From positions 2,852,001-2,916,000 of the forward strand of contig NZ_CP012881.1 in the NCBI RefSeq assembly GCF_002224265.1: a stretch of 64,000 bases of DNA. The letters are read 5' to 3'. This DNA comes from Vibrio vulnificus NBRC 15645 = ATCC 27562 (GTDB lineage: Bacteria; Pseudomonadota; Gammaproteobacteria; Enterobacterales; Vibrionaceae). The position numbers and the translations under genes were made by a program. The notes beneath the pieces are model-generated. The model was not told where the DNA came from, searched no databases, and was given only the letters and a program-made list of their open reading frames with translations. Shown one piece after another: positions 18,220 through 28,176 of this stretch (position 1 is the first letter of the stretch; each line of letters starts with the position of its first letter).

Positions 18220-20142
18220 TTAGAAATCCTCTAAATAGGTGTAACCAGACAGACCTTGTTCAAGCTCTGCTAGAATCTGTTGCTGTTCCTCTTGGTCAAC
18301 GCGCTGCGATACCAAAGAGTGATAATTTTTGCGAATTTGGTCTACATCGATGTGTACGTAACGCATCATGTCTTCGACGGTGTCGCCTTCGTTGATGAAA
18401 TCGATGTTGATCTCACCTTGGTCGCCCACGTTCACCACAACACTGTGGGTATCACCAAATAGGTTGTGCATGTCACCAAGAATTTCTTGGTATGCACCCA
18501 CGAGGAAGAAGCCCATCAAGTATGGCTCATCTTCGTTCCATGCAGGCACTGGCAGTGTGCTTTCGATGCCTTGACCATCTACATAGGCGTCAATCGCGCC
18601 ATCTGAGTCACAGGTGATGTCGAGCATTACTGCACGGCGATCAGCGGCGTTTTGTAAGCCAGACAGTGGCAGAACAGGGAAGACTTGATCAATGCCCCAT
18701 GAATCTGGCAATGATTGGAACAGTGAGAAGTTGACAAAGAACTTATCCGCTAAACGCTCTGACAATTCATCAAGAATTGGGCGATGGAAGCGGTTCTTCG
18801 TGCTCATCAAACGGTTCAATTCATAGTAGATACGCAGCGATGTTTGTTCTGCCCACGCGCGATGCTCAAGGGTTAATACCCCGGTCGCAAACTGTGAGTG
18901 CACTTCCGCCAAGTCGCTTTGCGTATCGTTGTAAATTTCGATCAGTGCACGAGCATCGGTGCCATTGTGCAAGTTCAACCAGCTGCGCCACATGTTGTTC
19001 AGTAGAAGAGGGAAGTCTTCTTCTGGCTCTGTCACGGTTTCTGGTTTGTAAGTTTCAGTACCAATTACGTTCGAGATCAACACTGCGTGGTGTGCTGTCA
19101 GTGAACGACCAGACTCAGAAATGATCACTGGCATTGGTTGCTTGTAATCTTTACACACGTCACCCACGGTATTGACGATATTGCGTGCGTACTCCACCAA
19201 GCCGTAGTTCATCGAGTTGGAAGACTGGCTGCGAGTGCCATCATAGTCAATCGCTAAGCCGCCACCCACGTCGAAGTAAGTGATGTTGGCACCCAATGTA
19301 CGCAGCTCACAGTAGAAACGTGCCGATTCATTTACACCATTACGCACATCGCGAATATTTGCCATTTGCGAACCTAGGTGGAAGTGAACGAGCTGCAAGG
19401 TATCGAGTTGGTTTTCTTTCTTCAAACGGCTGATCACATTCAGCACTTGTGATGCAGAGAGACCAAATTTCGATTTCTCGCCACCGCTGGCTTGCCATTT
19501 ACCTGCACCTTGAGAAGCAAGGCGAATACGGATACCAAGGCGGGGTGTCACACCAAGACTTTTTGCTTCTCTTAACACAAGGTCTAGCTCGGACATTTTC
19601 TCAAGTACGATGAAGACTTTGTGACCAAGTTTTTCACCAATCAGTGCCAAACGGATGTACTCACGGTCTTTATAACCGTTACAAACGATAACAGAGCTTG
19701 CGTGCTGAGCCATGGCTAGAACGGCGAGAAGCTCAGGCTTACTGCCTGCCTCTAGGCCTAGCTGTTTGGTTTCCAGTTGTGCCTGGCTGGCAAGAATCTC
19801 GTCTACCACTTCACGCTGTTGGTTTACCTTGATTGGGTACACTAACAGGTATTTATTCGGGTATTGATATTCTTCAATTGCCTGGTTAAACGCGTCACAG
19901 ATTGAATGCACACGTTGATGCAGGATTTGCGGAAATCGAACCAGCACAGGTACATTGAGCTGACGCTCTTCTAGCTGCTTAACGATTTTGCTTAGCTGAA
20001 TCTGATGGGCATTATCACTACGTGGGGAAACGTACATTTCGCCTTGGTCGTCAATACCGTAAAAACCTTGACTCCAGTAGTGCACGTTGTAGTCGGCGCG
20101 AACGCGGTCTAATTTGGATGTTTGTTCCACATCTAATCTCAC
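18220..20142 (-). CDS. speA: Biosynthetic arginine decarboxylase SpeA
   Basis: 640 residues from a GTG at 20142; the reading frame extends thirteen codons further upstream, but sequences of this family begin near (M)[10 protein letters not shown], as here. PLP-binding Lys lies in Y-P-I-K-V-N. Later blocks [22 protein letters not shown] and the C-terminal T-C-D-S-D-G are typical of group IV (biosynthetic) decarboxylases. It converts arginine to agmatine, which SpeB then uses. In V. cholerae this pathway also leads to norspermidine-related polyamine signalling; here only putrescine synthesis is directly supported. Confidence 0.94.
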   Translation of the reverse strand: MRLDVEQTSKLDRVRADYNVHYWSQGFYGIDDQGEMYVSPRSDNAHQIQLSKIVKQLEERQLNVPVLVRFPQILHQRVHSICDAFNQAIEEYQYPNKYLLVYPIKVNQQREVVDEILASQAQLETKQLGLEAGSKPELLAVLAMAQHASSVIVCNGYKDREYIRLALIGEKLGHKVFIVLEKMSELDLVLREAKSLGVTPRLGIRIRLASQGAGKWQASGGEKSKFGLSASQVLNVISRLKKENQLDTLQLVHFHLGSQMANIRDVRNGVNESARFYCELRTLGANITYFDVGGGLAIDYDGTRSQSSNSMNYGLVEYARNIVNTVGDVCKDYKQPMPVIISESGRSLTAHHAVLISNVIGTETYKPETVTEPEEDFPLLLNNMWRSWLNLHNGTDARALIEIYNDTQSDLAEVHSQFATGVLTLEHRAWAEQTSLRIYYELNRLMSTKNRFHRPILDELSERLADKFFVNFSLFQSLPDSWGIDQVFPVLPLSGLQNAADRRAVMLDITCDSDGAIDAYVDGQGIESTLPVPAWNEDEPYLMGFFLVGAYQEILGDMHNLFGDTHSVVVNVGDQGEINIDFINEGDTVEDMMRYVHIDVDQIRKNYHSLVSQRVDQEEQQQILAELEQGLSGYTYLEDF

Positions 20143-20343
20143 AGAGTATATCCGAAATACAGCAACGGATATTAAGAACAAAACATGAGTGGAAAGTCCC
20201 TCTCATGGCCTGGCACGCAACGCGTGTTGCGCGAATTAACGGACAATTTATCACTTGAGTCTAATGAATAAAATTGATTATTACGACAAGAGTTTATTAT
20301 TGAGAGGTTGGTAAAAAGGCCAGCGAATTTTCATGGAGGAACA

Positions 20344-20820
20344 ATGCATAAAGCGATCTTGTTTGATTGGGGAGATACTCTCATGATTGATGACAAAACT
20401 CAGCAAGGAAAGATGAGGTATTGGGATAAAATTCAATTGGTTAATGGTGCTTCTGAGACCTTAAGAAAACTGAGCTCTGTCTATCCACTTTACGTTGCAA
20501 CCGGTGCTGGTGATTCAACAATTAAAGATATTCATGCAGCATTTGCACGTGCTGAAATCGATGTTTTCATTAAAGGCTATTTTAATCGGCAAAACATTCC
20601 GTTTCTCAAAGGCTCAAGTGACTTTTATCTCGCCATTTCCTCTGCGTTGGGGGTAAAGCCCCAAGAGCTTTGTATGATTGGAGACAGTCTAGAGAAGGAC
20701 ATCATTCCGGCCAAGCAGGCAGGGCTTTCCGCCATTTGGTTGAATCATCACCGGCATACACCGCCACCTCAGGTCGTGGCCATTACCCAGTTGCAGGCGC
20801 TTGAAAGTTTGTTGTTATAA
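20344..20820 (+). CDS. HAD-superfamily hydrolase
   Basis: 158 residues from the ATG at 20344, with GGAGGA just upstream; a longer frame from 20308 has no ribosome-binding site. HAD motif I is altered to L-F-D-W-G-D-T-L (DxxDT kept as D-W-G-D-T), motif II is T-G-A-G-D near residue 57, and motif III/IV is C-M-I-G-D-S-L-E-K-D-I-I. Small cap type. Substrate unknown; probably a small-molecule phosphatase. Confidence 0.85.
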   Translation: MHKAILFDWGDTLMIDDKTQQGKMRYWDKIQLVNGASETLRKLSSVYPLYVATGAGDSTIKDIHAAFARAEIDVFIKGYFNRQNIPFLKGSSDFYLAISSALGVKPQELCMIGDSLEKDIIPAKQAGLSAIWLNHHRHTPPPQVVAITQLQALESLLL

Positions 20821-20855
20821 AAGAGGGCTGCAACGAAAAGCGGTAGGTCAAATGA

Positions 20856-20901
20856 AAACAACCGAGTGAAGGCGCTTTCATGGCTGTTCACCCGATTGTT
20901 T
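20856..20901. terminator. Possible bidirectional terminator hairpin
   Basis: Imperfect stem: AACAAC-CG-A-GTGAA pairs with TTCAC-C-CG-A-TTGTT, with two mismatches and a sixteen-base loop, between the convergent HAD and HDOD genes. The minus-strand side runs into TTTTC. Weaker than the other terminators in this window. Confidence 0.4.
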
Positions 20902-20936
20902 GATTGTAAGACTAAATCAAGTTAGCTCAGCCACTG

Positions 20937-21767
20937 CTAAGCGGCCACCATTTGCATTGCCAAATCACGCCCGTTTCCTCTCACTTTATCAATTTTGTCG
21001 ACAAAAGCGGCGGAGATACACAGCAGCCGTGAATCGGGATGATTGGCTAGGAAATGTGCTTTTTCACTGGGATCTTTAAAATCATCCCAACTTTTGTTTA
21101 TTGCACGAGCGAAATGAATAATGGTCGCGAGCTTTGGTGATACATCGGCCTCTCTGGGTTCATGGAAATGTTCAATTGCATCCGCCATCTCTTCAGGAAA
21201 CTTCCAACTTCGTGCCAATTTGGCTCCTAATGTTGGTGATGAGACATTCAGTAGCTCTTCTTGTACGGCAATGGCGTCTGCACCTTTATTAACGCGTTGG
21301 TTAATCTCCATGGCTTGTTCGGGCACTAATGTGTGGATCATCAACTCGCCAATGTTGTGCAAGACTCCAGTGGTAAAGGTTTCATTGACGTCCATTCCAG
21401 CTTCTGCCGCCAATTTGGACGAGATGACCGAAACCTCGAAGGTGTCGGTCCAGTATTTTTCCATATCCAAGGTTTTGACCCGTGGGAAAGCGCTGGAAAG
21501 TACCGAGGCGACCACTAGCGTTCTCACAGGGCCCGTGCCGACACGAATCAAAGCATCATTGATGGTGGCGATGGATTTCGTACCACCAAAGTGGGCGGAA
21601 TTGGCCATACGTAGCAATCGGGCGCTGAGCACTTGATCCATTGATATCTTTTTCGCTAAAGCGCCAAAGTTAACCTCTTCTTGGTTAACCATCTCCAGTA
21701 ATTCTTGCAGCAGACTTTGAATACGTGGTAATTCATTTAATCGAGTTATTAACGCAGCCTGACTCAT
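20937..21767 (-). CDS. HDOD domain protein
   Basis: 276 residues from the ATG at 21767; AGGAG seven bases upstream chooses it over an ATG two codons earlier. The HDOD domain (HD-related output domain) fills residues ~15-215: L-P-x-x-x-x-L-x-x-L-L-E, S-A-R-L-L-R-M-A-N-S-A-H-F-G and V-L-H-N-I-G-E-L-M-I are typical blocks. HDOD proteins lack a full metal site and act in signalling, often with c-di-GMP or chemotaxis partners. No fused output domain here. The partner is unknown. Confidence 0.85.
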   Translation of the reverse strand: MSQAALITRLNELPRIQSLLQELLEMVNQEEVNFGALAKKISMDQVLSARLLRMANSAHFGGTKSIATINDALIRVGTGPVRTLVVASVLSSAFPRVKTLDMEKYWTDTFEVSVISSKLAAEAGMDVNETFTTGVLHNIGELMIHTLVPEQAMEINQRVNKGADAIAVQEELLNVSSPTLGAKLARSWKFPEEMADAIEHFHEPREADVSPKLATIIHFARAINKSWDDFKDPSEKAHFLANHPDSRLLCISAAFVDKIDKVRGNGRDLAMQMVAA

Positions 21768-21982
21768 GATCATTCTCCTCAATGCTCAGCATAATGAGCG
21801 TTAGCCATTTGAATATAGGTCAGGTCATTTGATATTTACAAAAAAGTAAATAATTCCAATGGTGGCCCTTGATGCCCGTATGGGGTTGGTAAATCAGAGC
21901 AGTGATTTTGCAGCGTTAAACGTGCCTAGATAAGCGCTTAAACCACTTGGAAGTGAAACAATGGATAATCAGTGAGGCAAGG

Positions 21983-22555
21983 ATGAACATTGGAATTTAT
22001 ATTTATGATGACGCGGAAGTCCTCGATTTTGCAGGACCATTTGAAGTGTTTTCAACCGCCAACCGTTTTGGTCAAAACCATTGGCAAGTCGCATTGATTG
22101 GCGAAACAGACAAACAGGTAAAAGGGCGAGGTGGCTTCTATGTTCAGCCCCACTATTCCATCGACAATCACCCTCACTTAGATTTGCTTTTGGTTGTCGG
22201 GGGCGATCATCGTGATGAAGTCAAGAAACGCAATGTTATTAACTGGATCGGCAAAACGGCAATGCAGGCGAGTTCAGTCGCCTCCGTGTGTACCGGAAGC
22301 TTTCTACTGGCGGAAGCTGGCTTGCTTGATGGTTTGCAAGTCACGACGCATTGGGAAGACATCGAAGATTTAAAACAGCGTTATCCCAAGCTGGCGGTTT
22401 TGTCGCAACGGCGTTGGGTGGATAGCGGAAAATACACCACCAGTGGTGGAATTTCTGCTGGTATAGATATGAGCCTCTATTTGGTCGCCAAGTTGAAAGG
22501 CGAGGATTTGGCTCGTCAGACGGCCAAGCAAATGGAGTATCAGTGGAATCAATAA
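21983..22555 (+). CDS. DJ-1/PfpI family protein (isonitrile-hydratase-like)
   Basis: 190 residues from the ATG at 21983 (GAGG five bases upstream). The class I glutamine-amidotransferase-like fold shows an N-terminal acidic loop V-L-D-F-A-G-P-F-E-V-F and the nucleophile elbow S-V-C-T-G-S-F-L-L-A-E-A-G-L-L, followed by T-T-H-W. This pattern matches the InhA (isonitrile hydratase) and ThiJ/PfpI subgroup, without the AraC-type domain found in longer relatives. Activity on isonitriles is not proved by sequence. Its stop overlaps the start of the acetyltransferase gene, so they form an operon. Confidence 0.85.
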   Translation: MNIGIYIYDDAEVLDFAGPFEVFSTANRFGQNHWQVALIGETDKQVKGRGGFYVQPHYSIDNHPHLDLLLVVGGDHRDEVKKRNVINWIGKTAMQASSVASVCTGSFLLAEAGLLDGLQVTTHWEDIEDLKQRYPKLAVLSQRRWVDSGKYTTSGGISAGIDMSLYLVAKLKGEDLARQTAKQMEYQWNQ

Positions 22556-23106
22556 TGAGGTCATCCGTGACAAGTGTGGAGCAAGGGCGTTTTCATTTGA
22601 GAATGCTGAGCGGTAGCGATGAGGCATCGCTGCTGGTATTTGAATACGAAAATCGCCATTGGTTTGAGCGTTTCATCACACCGCGAGACGCGTCGATGTT
22701 TTCTGAGCAGGGGATCCGAAAACACATCGATTACTGTTTATCAGAATACCAACACAAGCGAATGCTACCGATGATTGTTGAATCGGATGATGGCGCCATT
22801 GTGGGGCGTGTGAACTTTCACGACATCAAGTTTAACCGTGGCGTTGCGACGCTCGGTTATCGATTTTCTGAAGAGAGTGCAGGAAAAGGCATTGCCACAC
22901 AAATGGTGACGAAATCGATGGTGGTATTGGAAAATCTAGGTTTTAGAAGCGTGCTTGCTGTGGTTGCCTCAGACAATTTTGCATCGCAAAGAGTGCTCGA
23001 AAAGTGTGGTTTTAGGCAAATGAACCTGATCGCAAATTATGTGACCTTGCACGGTCAATCGGTCGATTGTTTTCGATATTTGTATCAATTTAAGGTTAAA
23101 AAGTAG
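22555..23106 (+). CDS. GNAT family N-acetyltransferase (RimJ/RimL type)
   Basis: 183 residues from the ATG at 22555; an in-frame GTG at 22543 with GGAG five bases upstream is an equally good start, giving four more residues and a thirteen-base overlap. The GNAT core is clear: strand A-T-L-G-Y-R, acetyl-CoA loop E-E-S-A-G-K-G-I-A-T, and N-F-A-S-Q-R-V-L-E-K-C-G-F near the end. RimJ/RimL-type enzymes acetylate protein N-termini or small amines; the substrate here is unknown. Coupled to the upstream DJ-1 gene. Confidence 0.85.
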   Translation: MRSSVTSVEQGRFHLRMLSGSDEASLLVFEYENRHWFERFITPRDASMFSEQGIRKHIDYCLSEYQHKRMLPMIVESDDGAIVGRVNFHDIKFNRGVATLGYRFSEESAGKGIATQMVTKSMVVLENLGFRSVLAVVASDNFASQRVLEKCGFRQMNLIANYVTLHGQSVDCFRYLYQFKVKK

Positions 23107-23357
23107 CCATGCTTAACAGAAATTAGAAAAAATACTCTAAATGATGAAATTAGAGGATGATGTTCTCTTTGTTATTGTTTTTAATGAATAAACGAGATAA
23201 CTACTTAAAATGTGTGTGTTTAGTGATATTTGTTCCATAAATGCTAAAACACGTTTTTGAGCACATTATTTATAACTAAATCAACATAAATAGTTGCTAA
23301 AGATCTTGAACTGGTTACAAATGTAGCCCGGAAATACTAATAATAGGGAAAGAAGAT
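23107..23357. promoter_or_regulatory. AT-rich promoter region with dyad, upstream of the HTH regulator
   Basis: Contains CTCTAA-N9-TTAGAG (23135-23140, 23150-23155) and a direct repeat GAAATTAGA (23119-23127, 23146-23154) that overlaps its right arm. A binding site is possible. The region sits 3' of the GNAT gene and has no T-tailed hairpin. Confidence 0.35.
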
Positions 23358-24167
23358 ATGCAAGATACCACTCCCGAGTATCTGTTGGCTGCTTTAAGAC
23401 AGGCGATCAAAAGCAAGGGGCTGACATATCGAGAGTTGTCTGACAGGTTAGGAATACCTCTTTCTACGTTTAAAAGACACCTTTATAGCTCGAACATTTC
23501 GCTCGATAAGTTGCTGGAATATTGCCGTGAGACAGATACTTCGCTAGAAGAGTTGCAAAAACTGGCGGTTCAGTTACAAACCAACGATGAAAATTACTTC
23601 AGTCACACTCAAGACGAAGTGTTTTTCAATTTTCCGGAACTTTACGACTTTTACCGAGAAATTCGTCATTTGCGTGATAAAGATGGATTTCGTTGGATGA
23701 AAGAAAAACATGGGCTTGATGAATCAACCACTTACTCCTATTTCCGTGCTTTGGAAATGTTAGGTTTGATCAAGTTAAGTGAAGATCACAAGTTCAGTTT
23801 GATCGGTCCAATGTACTATCGTTTTGCGGACAACTCTAAGCTCAACAAGAAGTACACACAAACACTGAAAGATCAGACCACCGCGTACAAAGATTGCGTC
23901 AAAATTGGTTTTTCACGTATGAATTTGACCGATGACCAACTTAAAGCGATTGGTAAAGTGATTGCCAAAGAAGTGCTTAAGTATCATAGCGAAAATATGG
24001 CGGAAGGTAATTTTGAAGTGTCTGATTTCAAAAACGTGCTCTTGATTGCGAGCCCGCATGAACCGTTGATGTTCTCTGATGGCATTGGAAAACTGCCAAA
24101 TGATTTCTTAAACCAAATCAAAGATGCAATTGACAAATCAGGGGATAAGCCGAGTCTTGCTCTCTAG
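23358..24167 (+). CDS. Helix-turn-helix (XRE-like) regulator with unknown C-terminal domain
   Basis: 269 residues. Residues ~8-62 are a Cro/C1-type HTH (K-G-L-T-Y-R-E-L-S-D-R-L-G-I-P-L-S-T-F-K). The segment ~95-155 (R-W-M-K-E-K-H-G-L-D-E-S-T-T-Y-S-Y-F-R-A-L) looks like a second, winged-helix DNA-binding or dimer module. The last ~110 residues match nothing I know. No membrane segment. It converges on the metzincin gene across a shared terminator. Target unknown. Confidence 0.75.
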   Translation: MQDTTPEYLLAALRQAIKSKGLTYRELSDRLGIPLSTFKRHLYSSNISLDKLLEYCRETDTSLEELQKLAVQLQTNDENYFSHTQDEVFFNFPELYDFYREIRHLRDKDGFRWMKEKHGLDESTTYSYFRALEMLGLIKLSEDHKFSLIGPMYYRFADNSKLNKKYTQTLKDQTTAYKDCVKIGFSRMNLTDDQLKAIGKVIAKEVLKYHSENMAEGNFEVSDFKNVLLIASPHEPLMFSDGIGKLPNDFLNQIKDAIDKSGDKPSLAL

Positions 24168-24210
24168 AGTGGGATAAACGAAATCTTTGGCTATCTTGAA
24201 TGAAAACTAA

Positions 24211-24249
24211 AAAAAGAGCCGTCACATGAAGTGTGGCGGCTCTTTGTTT
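24211..24249. terminator. Bidirectional terminator
   Basis: AAAGAGCCGTCACA (24213-24226) pairs with TGTGGCGGCTCTTT (24232-24245), one G-U pair, loop TGAAG, with A-run before and TTTGTTTT after. It serves the HTH regulator on plus and the metzincin gene on minus. Confidence 0.85.
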
Positions 24250-24269
24250 TACTGACGTTGTTTATCTAG

Positions 24270-27200
24270 TTAACGCATTACTGGCAGTTGCTCGATTGCT
24301 CGACGATAGCGACGGTAGTCACCAGAATTCCATAGCCAAATACTTTCAGTCGGAATTGCATAGTATTGCGCGTATTCAGGTTTGCTCTCAATTTGCTTCG
24401 CAATGTTTATTGCTTGCTCTTCAGAATAAGCTAACAGTTGTTTTAAATAATCAGGATTGCTTTCTTTGTTTTCTTCAATCGCTTGCCAAGCCAACAGAAG
24501 ATCATCTTTGCTATGACAAGCCTTTTCTGCGTCGTTTTTAGCAGGGTAGTAGCACTTGTTGGTCTTATCGAAGGCAAATTTCGCAGGCGTTAGCACTGTC
24601 CCACGGAACAAACTGTCGAAGTAAGCCGCAGACTGCAAAAGATTCACGGTGTCTGTATCACGAAGTAGATACAAAGTTGCGTCTTTTTGTGTGCGTATCC
24701 CTAAGCGAGAAAAGTTGAGATTTTGCTTAACGGCGTATGGCGCGTTGTTTAGTAACTCACGTTGTTCCTCTCGGCCATCAATCAACATCGCTTTGAGAGC
24801 CATATTTTTTGCCAAACCGTTACGACGCGTGATCATGTATTTGCGTGCTTTCCAAGTAAATTCATAACCGCCGTCTAAATCGACAGATAAGCTTGGTCTT
24901 GTCAAAGTAATATCGTCGATCAAATGTTGCGAGCTATCAGAAAGCCCATACTCTTCAGCTTGGCCAAATGCAACTAGGTTGGTGACAAGGGCATTAAAGA
25001 ACGGCGTCACTGTTGTTTGTGACAACTGGTAGTAGCTCTTTAAGCCAAGAAGATAAGCCGGTACTTCTATCGCGCTACGTAGATCAGGTAAGTAGCGTGT
25101 TTTTGTCTCTACACTTTCACCGTTCTCATCGACAAATACTGGGCCTCGGAAGCTTGTCGCCCCATAGCCTAGATAGCCCAAGTATTCTTTCATTTTGACG
25201 GGGGTGCCTTTAGTGCCACTGCGAACATCGGAAACATCCATTAAAGCCATATTGGATCTGTCGCGTGCATTGGTCCAATCATCTCGTTGGACCAACATTT
25301 GCGCTGCAAGTAGTTTATCAGTCCAAATCCCCATTAAATCAATGGCGGAGGATGAGGATTGATGCGGGTTATTGGCTTTCATATCGGCATACGGGCGGCC
25401 ATCACGCGTCTCGGCGAGCACTTTGATCGGCTGTGACCCTTTTGCTAACTCAGCGACCAAATCTGCGTCGAAACATGACTCAGGTAGCGTGGTTTTATAG
25501 GCAATGCTCTGGCCAAATTGCGCCCAAAGATCGTTTAATGAGACAAAGCGATATAACGACTGACCATCGCTAGAGACTTCAATTTCGCAAACATGGTCAG
25601 GCTGCGCCATCACCTCAACAAAGAAATTTGCTGCCAACAATGAAGCATCAAAGGTGTCACAAATCATCTGTGCCCCTTGTGGTAGCTGACTTCTACGGAA
25701 CTTATATTGGCAGTTGTCTGTGTAGAAATTTGCTACGTTTTGCCCGTAACTCTCTTCCTCTTCCCCTTTAAGTTGCGCGAAGTAGTAGTCGATCTCACCT
25801 AAATCTTCGACAACTTTGCGAATTTCATTGAACTGATTGAGGCGCGCGATGGTGTAGTTATGAACCTGATATTCGTAAAACTGGTTACGCCCATTACGCT
25901 TATTAAGGTACTCATAACTGTCCCAGTATCGCTGAATACGGAACTCGGTCAGCTCAAGGATATTGGTCCCTTCGTCAAAACTGTTACAGGTGGTCGTGCT
26001 ACTGGTGTTTTCATCAGTACAGTAGTAGTAGTTTTTAACGCTTTGAGTCGGTTGGTTATCGTCTTGTTTTGCTAACTGCTCTTTGAGCACTTCCAAAGTA
26101 CCAAGTGGATAAGCACGGTAGTTTTGACGCACTTTTTCGTCGATTTCACTTAAGCTAACGTAAGCCACTGTCGTTTCGCCTTTATCATCAAGCGTTTTAA
26201 CTTCCGCTTGACGTTGGTAGCCAAAACGCAATGCGGCAATATCGTACTTACCGTAAGTTGGCAGCTCGTCAAAAATGGACGCACCGTAGTCCATAATGGA
26301 ACTGTATGCAGGAACTTTGTCGTAGCCAAGTGCAGTGATTTCTTGCTCGCTATAGAAGTTACTTTTATCCATTGAGCCCATAAAGTTGTGACGCAAACCG
26401 AGGTTGTGGCCAAGCTCGTGGACTAACGTTGACGTATAAATGTGCTGCGAAATCTGTTTGGTTACTTGCGCTTGCTGATCAGCGTTGAGATCTTCCCACG
26501 CTTTGAGCTTGGTGTTGACCTTGTCGGCGTAATCGGGTGCAGAAGGGTCTAAATGAGCGTTGTCAAAATAGCCACCTGCTTTGTAATCAATACCTTTGAT
26601 CAACCCTTTTGACTGAGTGCTTACCCACAAGAACTGATCAGAATACATGTTTTGCTCAGCGTAGGCTTGACGCTGTTTTGCGTAGGATAAAGCTTGTTTG
26701 TTGAAGCTGTATTCGCTCTGCATATCTGGGCGAAGCCAAGTCACTACGCCGTCATTGAAATCTGGCTCGCTAGCGGCCACCAAGGGTAGGGACGTTTGAA
26801 TATTGGTAATATTTTTATCTACGATGAAGTCAGAGACCCTTTCGGCACCAAAGGTCATGGAGGTGGTGCCTGCATCAGAGTCATCGGTTCCATTGTTGAC
26901 CGCTGGATCTGTCTCATCCAATTTGAACTCTGCTGGGCGGGCAATCTCTTGGCGATTGTAGTGAACCGCTAGTCTGCGCCACATTTCACGAGCCGAAGCG
27001 CGGATCACACCGGCATATTGGTTCACATGCGCATGGACAATTTCACCCGTGAGCGGGTTGGTTGCTGATGGGCCGTAACCTAGCAATCCGTTATCAACCG
27101 GATCGGTGATTAGGTTAAACATGTTGATACGCAAATCACCGGGATGTTTGCCTGCAGGTTTGTCTTTGTTGACGATGTTGATTTTTGGCACACCAGTACC

Positions 27201-28163
27201 AGCAAGAATCTGGTTAATGTGTGCGATAGTGTCGAGAGTGGTTTGCAGAAACTCCCGCCCCTCAGGTGAAAAATAACTGTCGCTTAAATAATAATCGACG
27301 GACTCTTTTTTCGGGTTGAAGCGGTTAATGAGTCGGAACTTCTCACCTTGTAGATTAGCCTCGCCATTGACTGAAAGTGGTGTTTTTTCATCATTAAAAA
27401 AACCATAACGCTGTGAGTCTTTGCCTGGGTAGTGGACCACTTCGTAATCTGGGCTAGCAAGCTTGTCGAGTTTCACCAGCGAGTAGAAAAAACGCGTTTT
27501 GAAAGAAAGATCTTCCAGTTGAGAACCAAATTGATACATATCATCGGCACTGGCGGTGAATGTGCGTTCAACTTCAACGTTAATGACACCGGCTGCCGCG
27601 TCGTATTCCCAATGCACTAAACGAGGCTCGGCGGTTTCTGTGACATTGTCAGCAGTCCACCATGCGTCAACGGTATCAACGGCCAATGACTTTATGCCCG
27701 CGTAATCGGGCGTGAAGTGAGTGGTATCTTGCCAGTTTAGATTGGCGTCTGTGTTGAGCTCTTCTTTGTTGGTGCACTCATCAAACTGATCTTCAGCGCA
27801 GCGATATTGCTGGAATTCACCAGGAATCTTAAGAACCGGAGCAAGGTTGATGCTGCTGTCGTATCGGCTTGGCTTGCCATTAATAATGGTATCGCGGTCT
27901 ACTTCTTCTGCGATGATGCCATTGGCTTTATCAAAACGCAGCGTGACTAATTTGGGCGTTCCCTGAAAAAAGCCTCGTTGAGTTGCCGCATAGCGTGGCG
28001 CCGCGCCTGTTGATGGCATATAAAGCCAAAGCGCTTCAGTATCTAAAGAGCTTTTAGTTATTTGCTCTTCAGCTCTCGGTTGATATTCATATGCGCGTTC
28101 CTCTGCGCCACAGCCATACAATGCCACAGACACCATAGTGGCGAGTAATAACTTTCTATACAT
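24270..28163 (-). CDS. Very large zinc metalloprotease lipoprotein (metzincin)
   Basis: 1297 residues from the ATG at 28163 (a GTG three codons earlier is possible; neither has a good ribosome-binding site, which suits coupling to the upstream gene). Lipoprotein signal with lipobox L-Y-G-C, Cys18. The zinc site H-E-L-G-H-N-L-G-L-R-H lies at ~582-592, and Y-S-S-I-M-D-Y at ~621-627 is the metzincin Met-turn. About 570 residues precede the catalytic domain and 650 follow, all without motifs I recognise. It is probably on the cell envelope surface or periplasmic side. Substrate unknown. The gene upstream, four-base-range spacing, encodes an outer-membrane barrel. Confidence 0.87.
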   Translation of the reverse strand: MYRKLLLATMVSVALYGCGAEERAYEYQPRAEEQITKSSLDTEALWLYMPSTGAAPRYAATQRGFFQGTPKLVTLRFDKANGIIAEEVDRDTIINGKPSRYDSSINLAPVLKIPGEFQQYRCAEDQFDECTNKEELNTDANLNWQDTTHFTPDYAGIKSLAVDTVDAWWTADNVTETAEPRLVHWEYDAAAGVINVEVERTFTASADDMYQFGSQLEDLSFKTRFFYSLVKLDKLASPDYEVVHYPGKDSQRYGFFNDEKTPLSVNGEANLQGEKFRLINRFNPKKESVDYYLSDSYFSPEGREFLQTTLDTIAHINQILAGTGVPKINIVNKDKPAGKHPGDLRINMFNLITDPVDNGLLGYGPSATNPLTGEIVHAHVNQYAGVIRASAREMWRRLAVHYNRQEIARPAEFKLDETDPAVNNGTDDSDAGTTSMTFGAERVSDFIVDKNITNIQTSLPLVAASEPDFNDGVVTWLRPDMQSEYSFNKQALSYAKQRQAYAEQNMYSDQFLWVSTQSKGLIKGIDYKAGGYFDNAHLDPSAPDYADKVNTKLKAWEDLNADQQAQVTKQISQHIYTSTLVHELGHNLGLRHNFMGSMDKSNFYSEQEITALGYDKVPAYSSIMDYGASIFDELPTYGKYDIAALRFGYQRQAEVKTLDDKGETTVAYVSLSEIDEKVRQNYRAYPLGTLEVLKEQLAKQDDNQPTQSVKNYYYCTDENTSSTTTCNSFDEGTNILELTEFRIQRYWDSYEYLNKRNGRNQFYEYQVHNYTIARLNQFNEIRKVVEDLGEIDYYFAQLKGEEEESYGQNVANFYTDNCQYKFRRSQLPQGAQMICDTFDASLLAANFFVEVMAQPDHVCEIEVSSDGQSLYRFVSLNDLWAQFGQSIAYKTTLPESCFDADLVAELAKGSQPIKVLAETRDGRPYADMKANNPHQSSSSAIDLMGIWTDKLLAAQMLVQRDDWTNARDRSNMALMDVSDVRSGTKGTPVKMKEYLGYLGYGATSFRGPVFVDENGESVETKTRYLPDLRSAIEVPAYLLGLKSYYQLSQTTVTPFFNALVTNLVAFGQAEEYGLSDSSQHLIDDITLTRPSLSVDLDGGYEFTWKARKYMITRRNGLAKNMALKAMLIDGREEQRELLNNAPYAVKQNLNFSRLGIRTQKDATLYLLRDTDTVNLLQSAAYFDSLFRGTVLTPAKFAFDKTNKCYYPAKNDAEKACHSKDDLLLAWQAIEENKESNPDYLKQLLAYSEEQAINIAKQIESKPEYAQYYAIPTESIWLWNSGDYRRYRRAIEQLPVMR

Positions 28164-28176
28164 GTTGTGCACCAGT

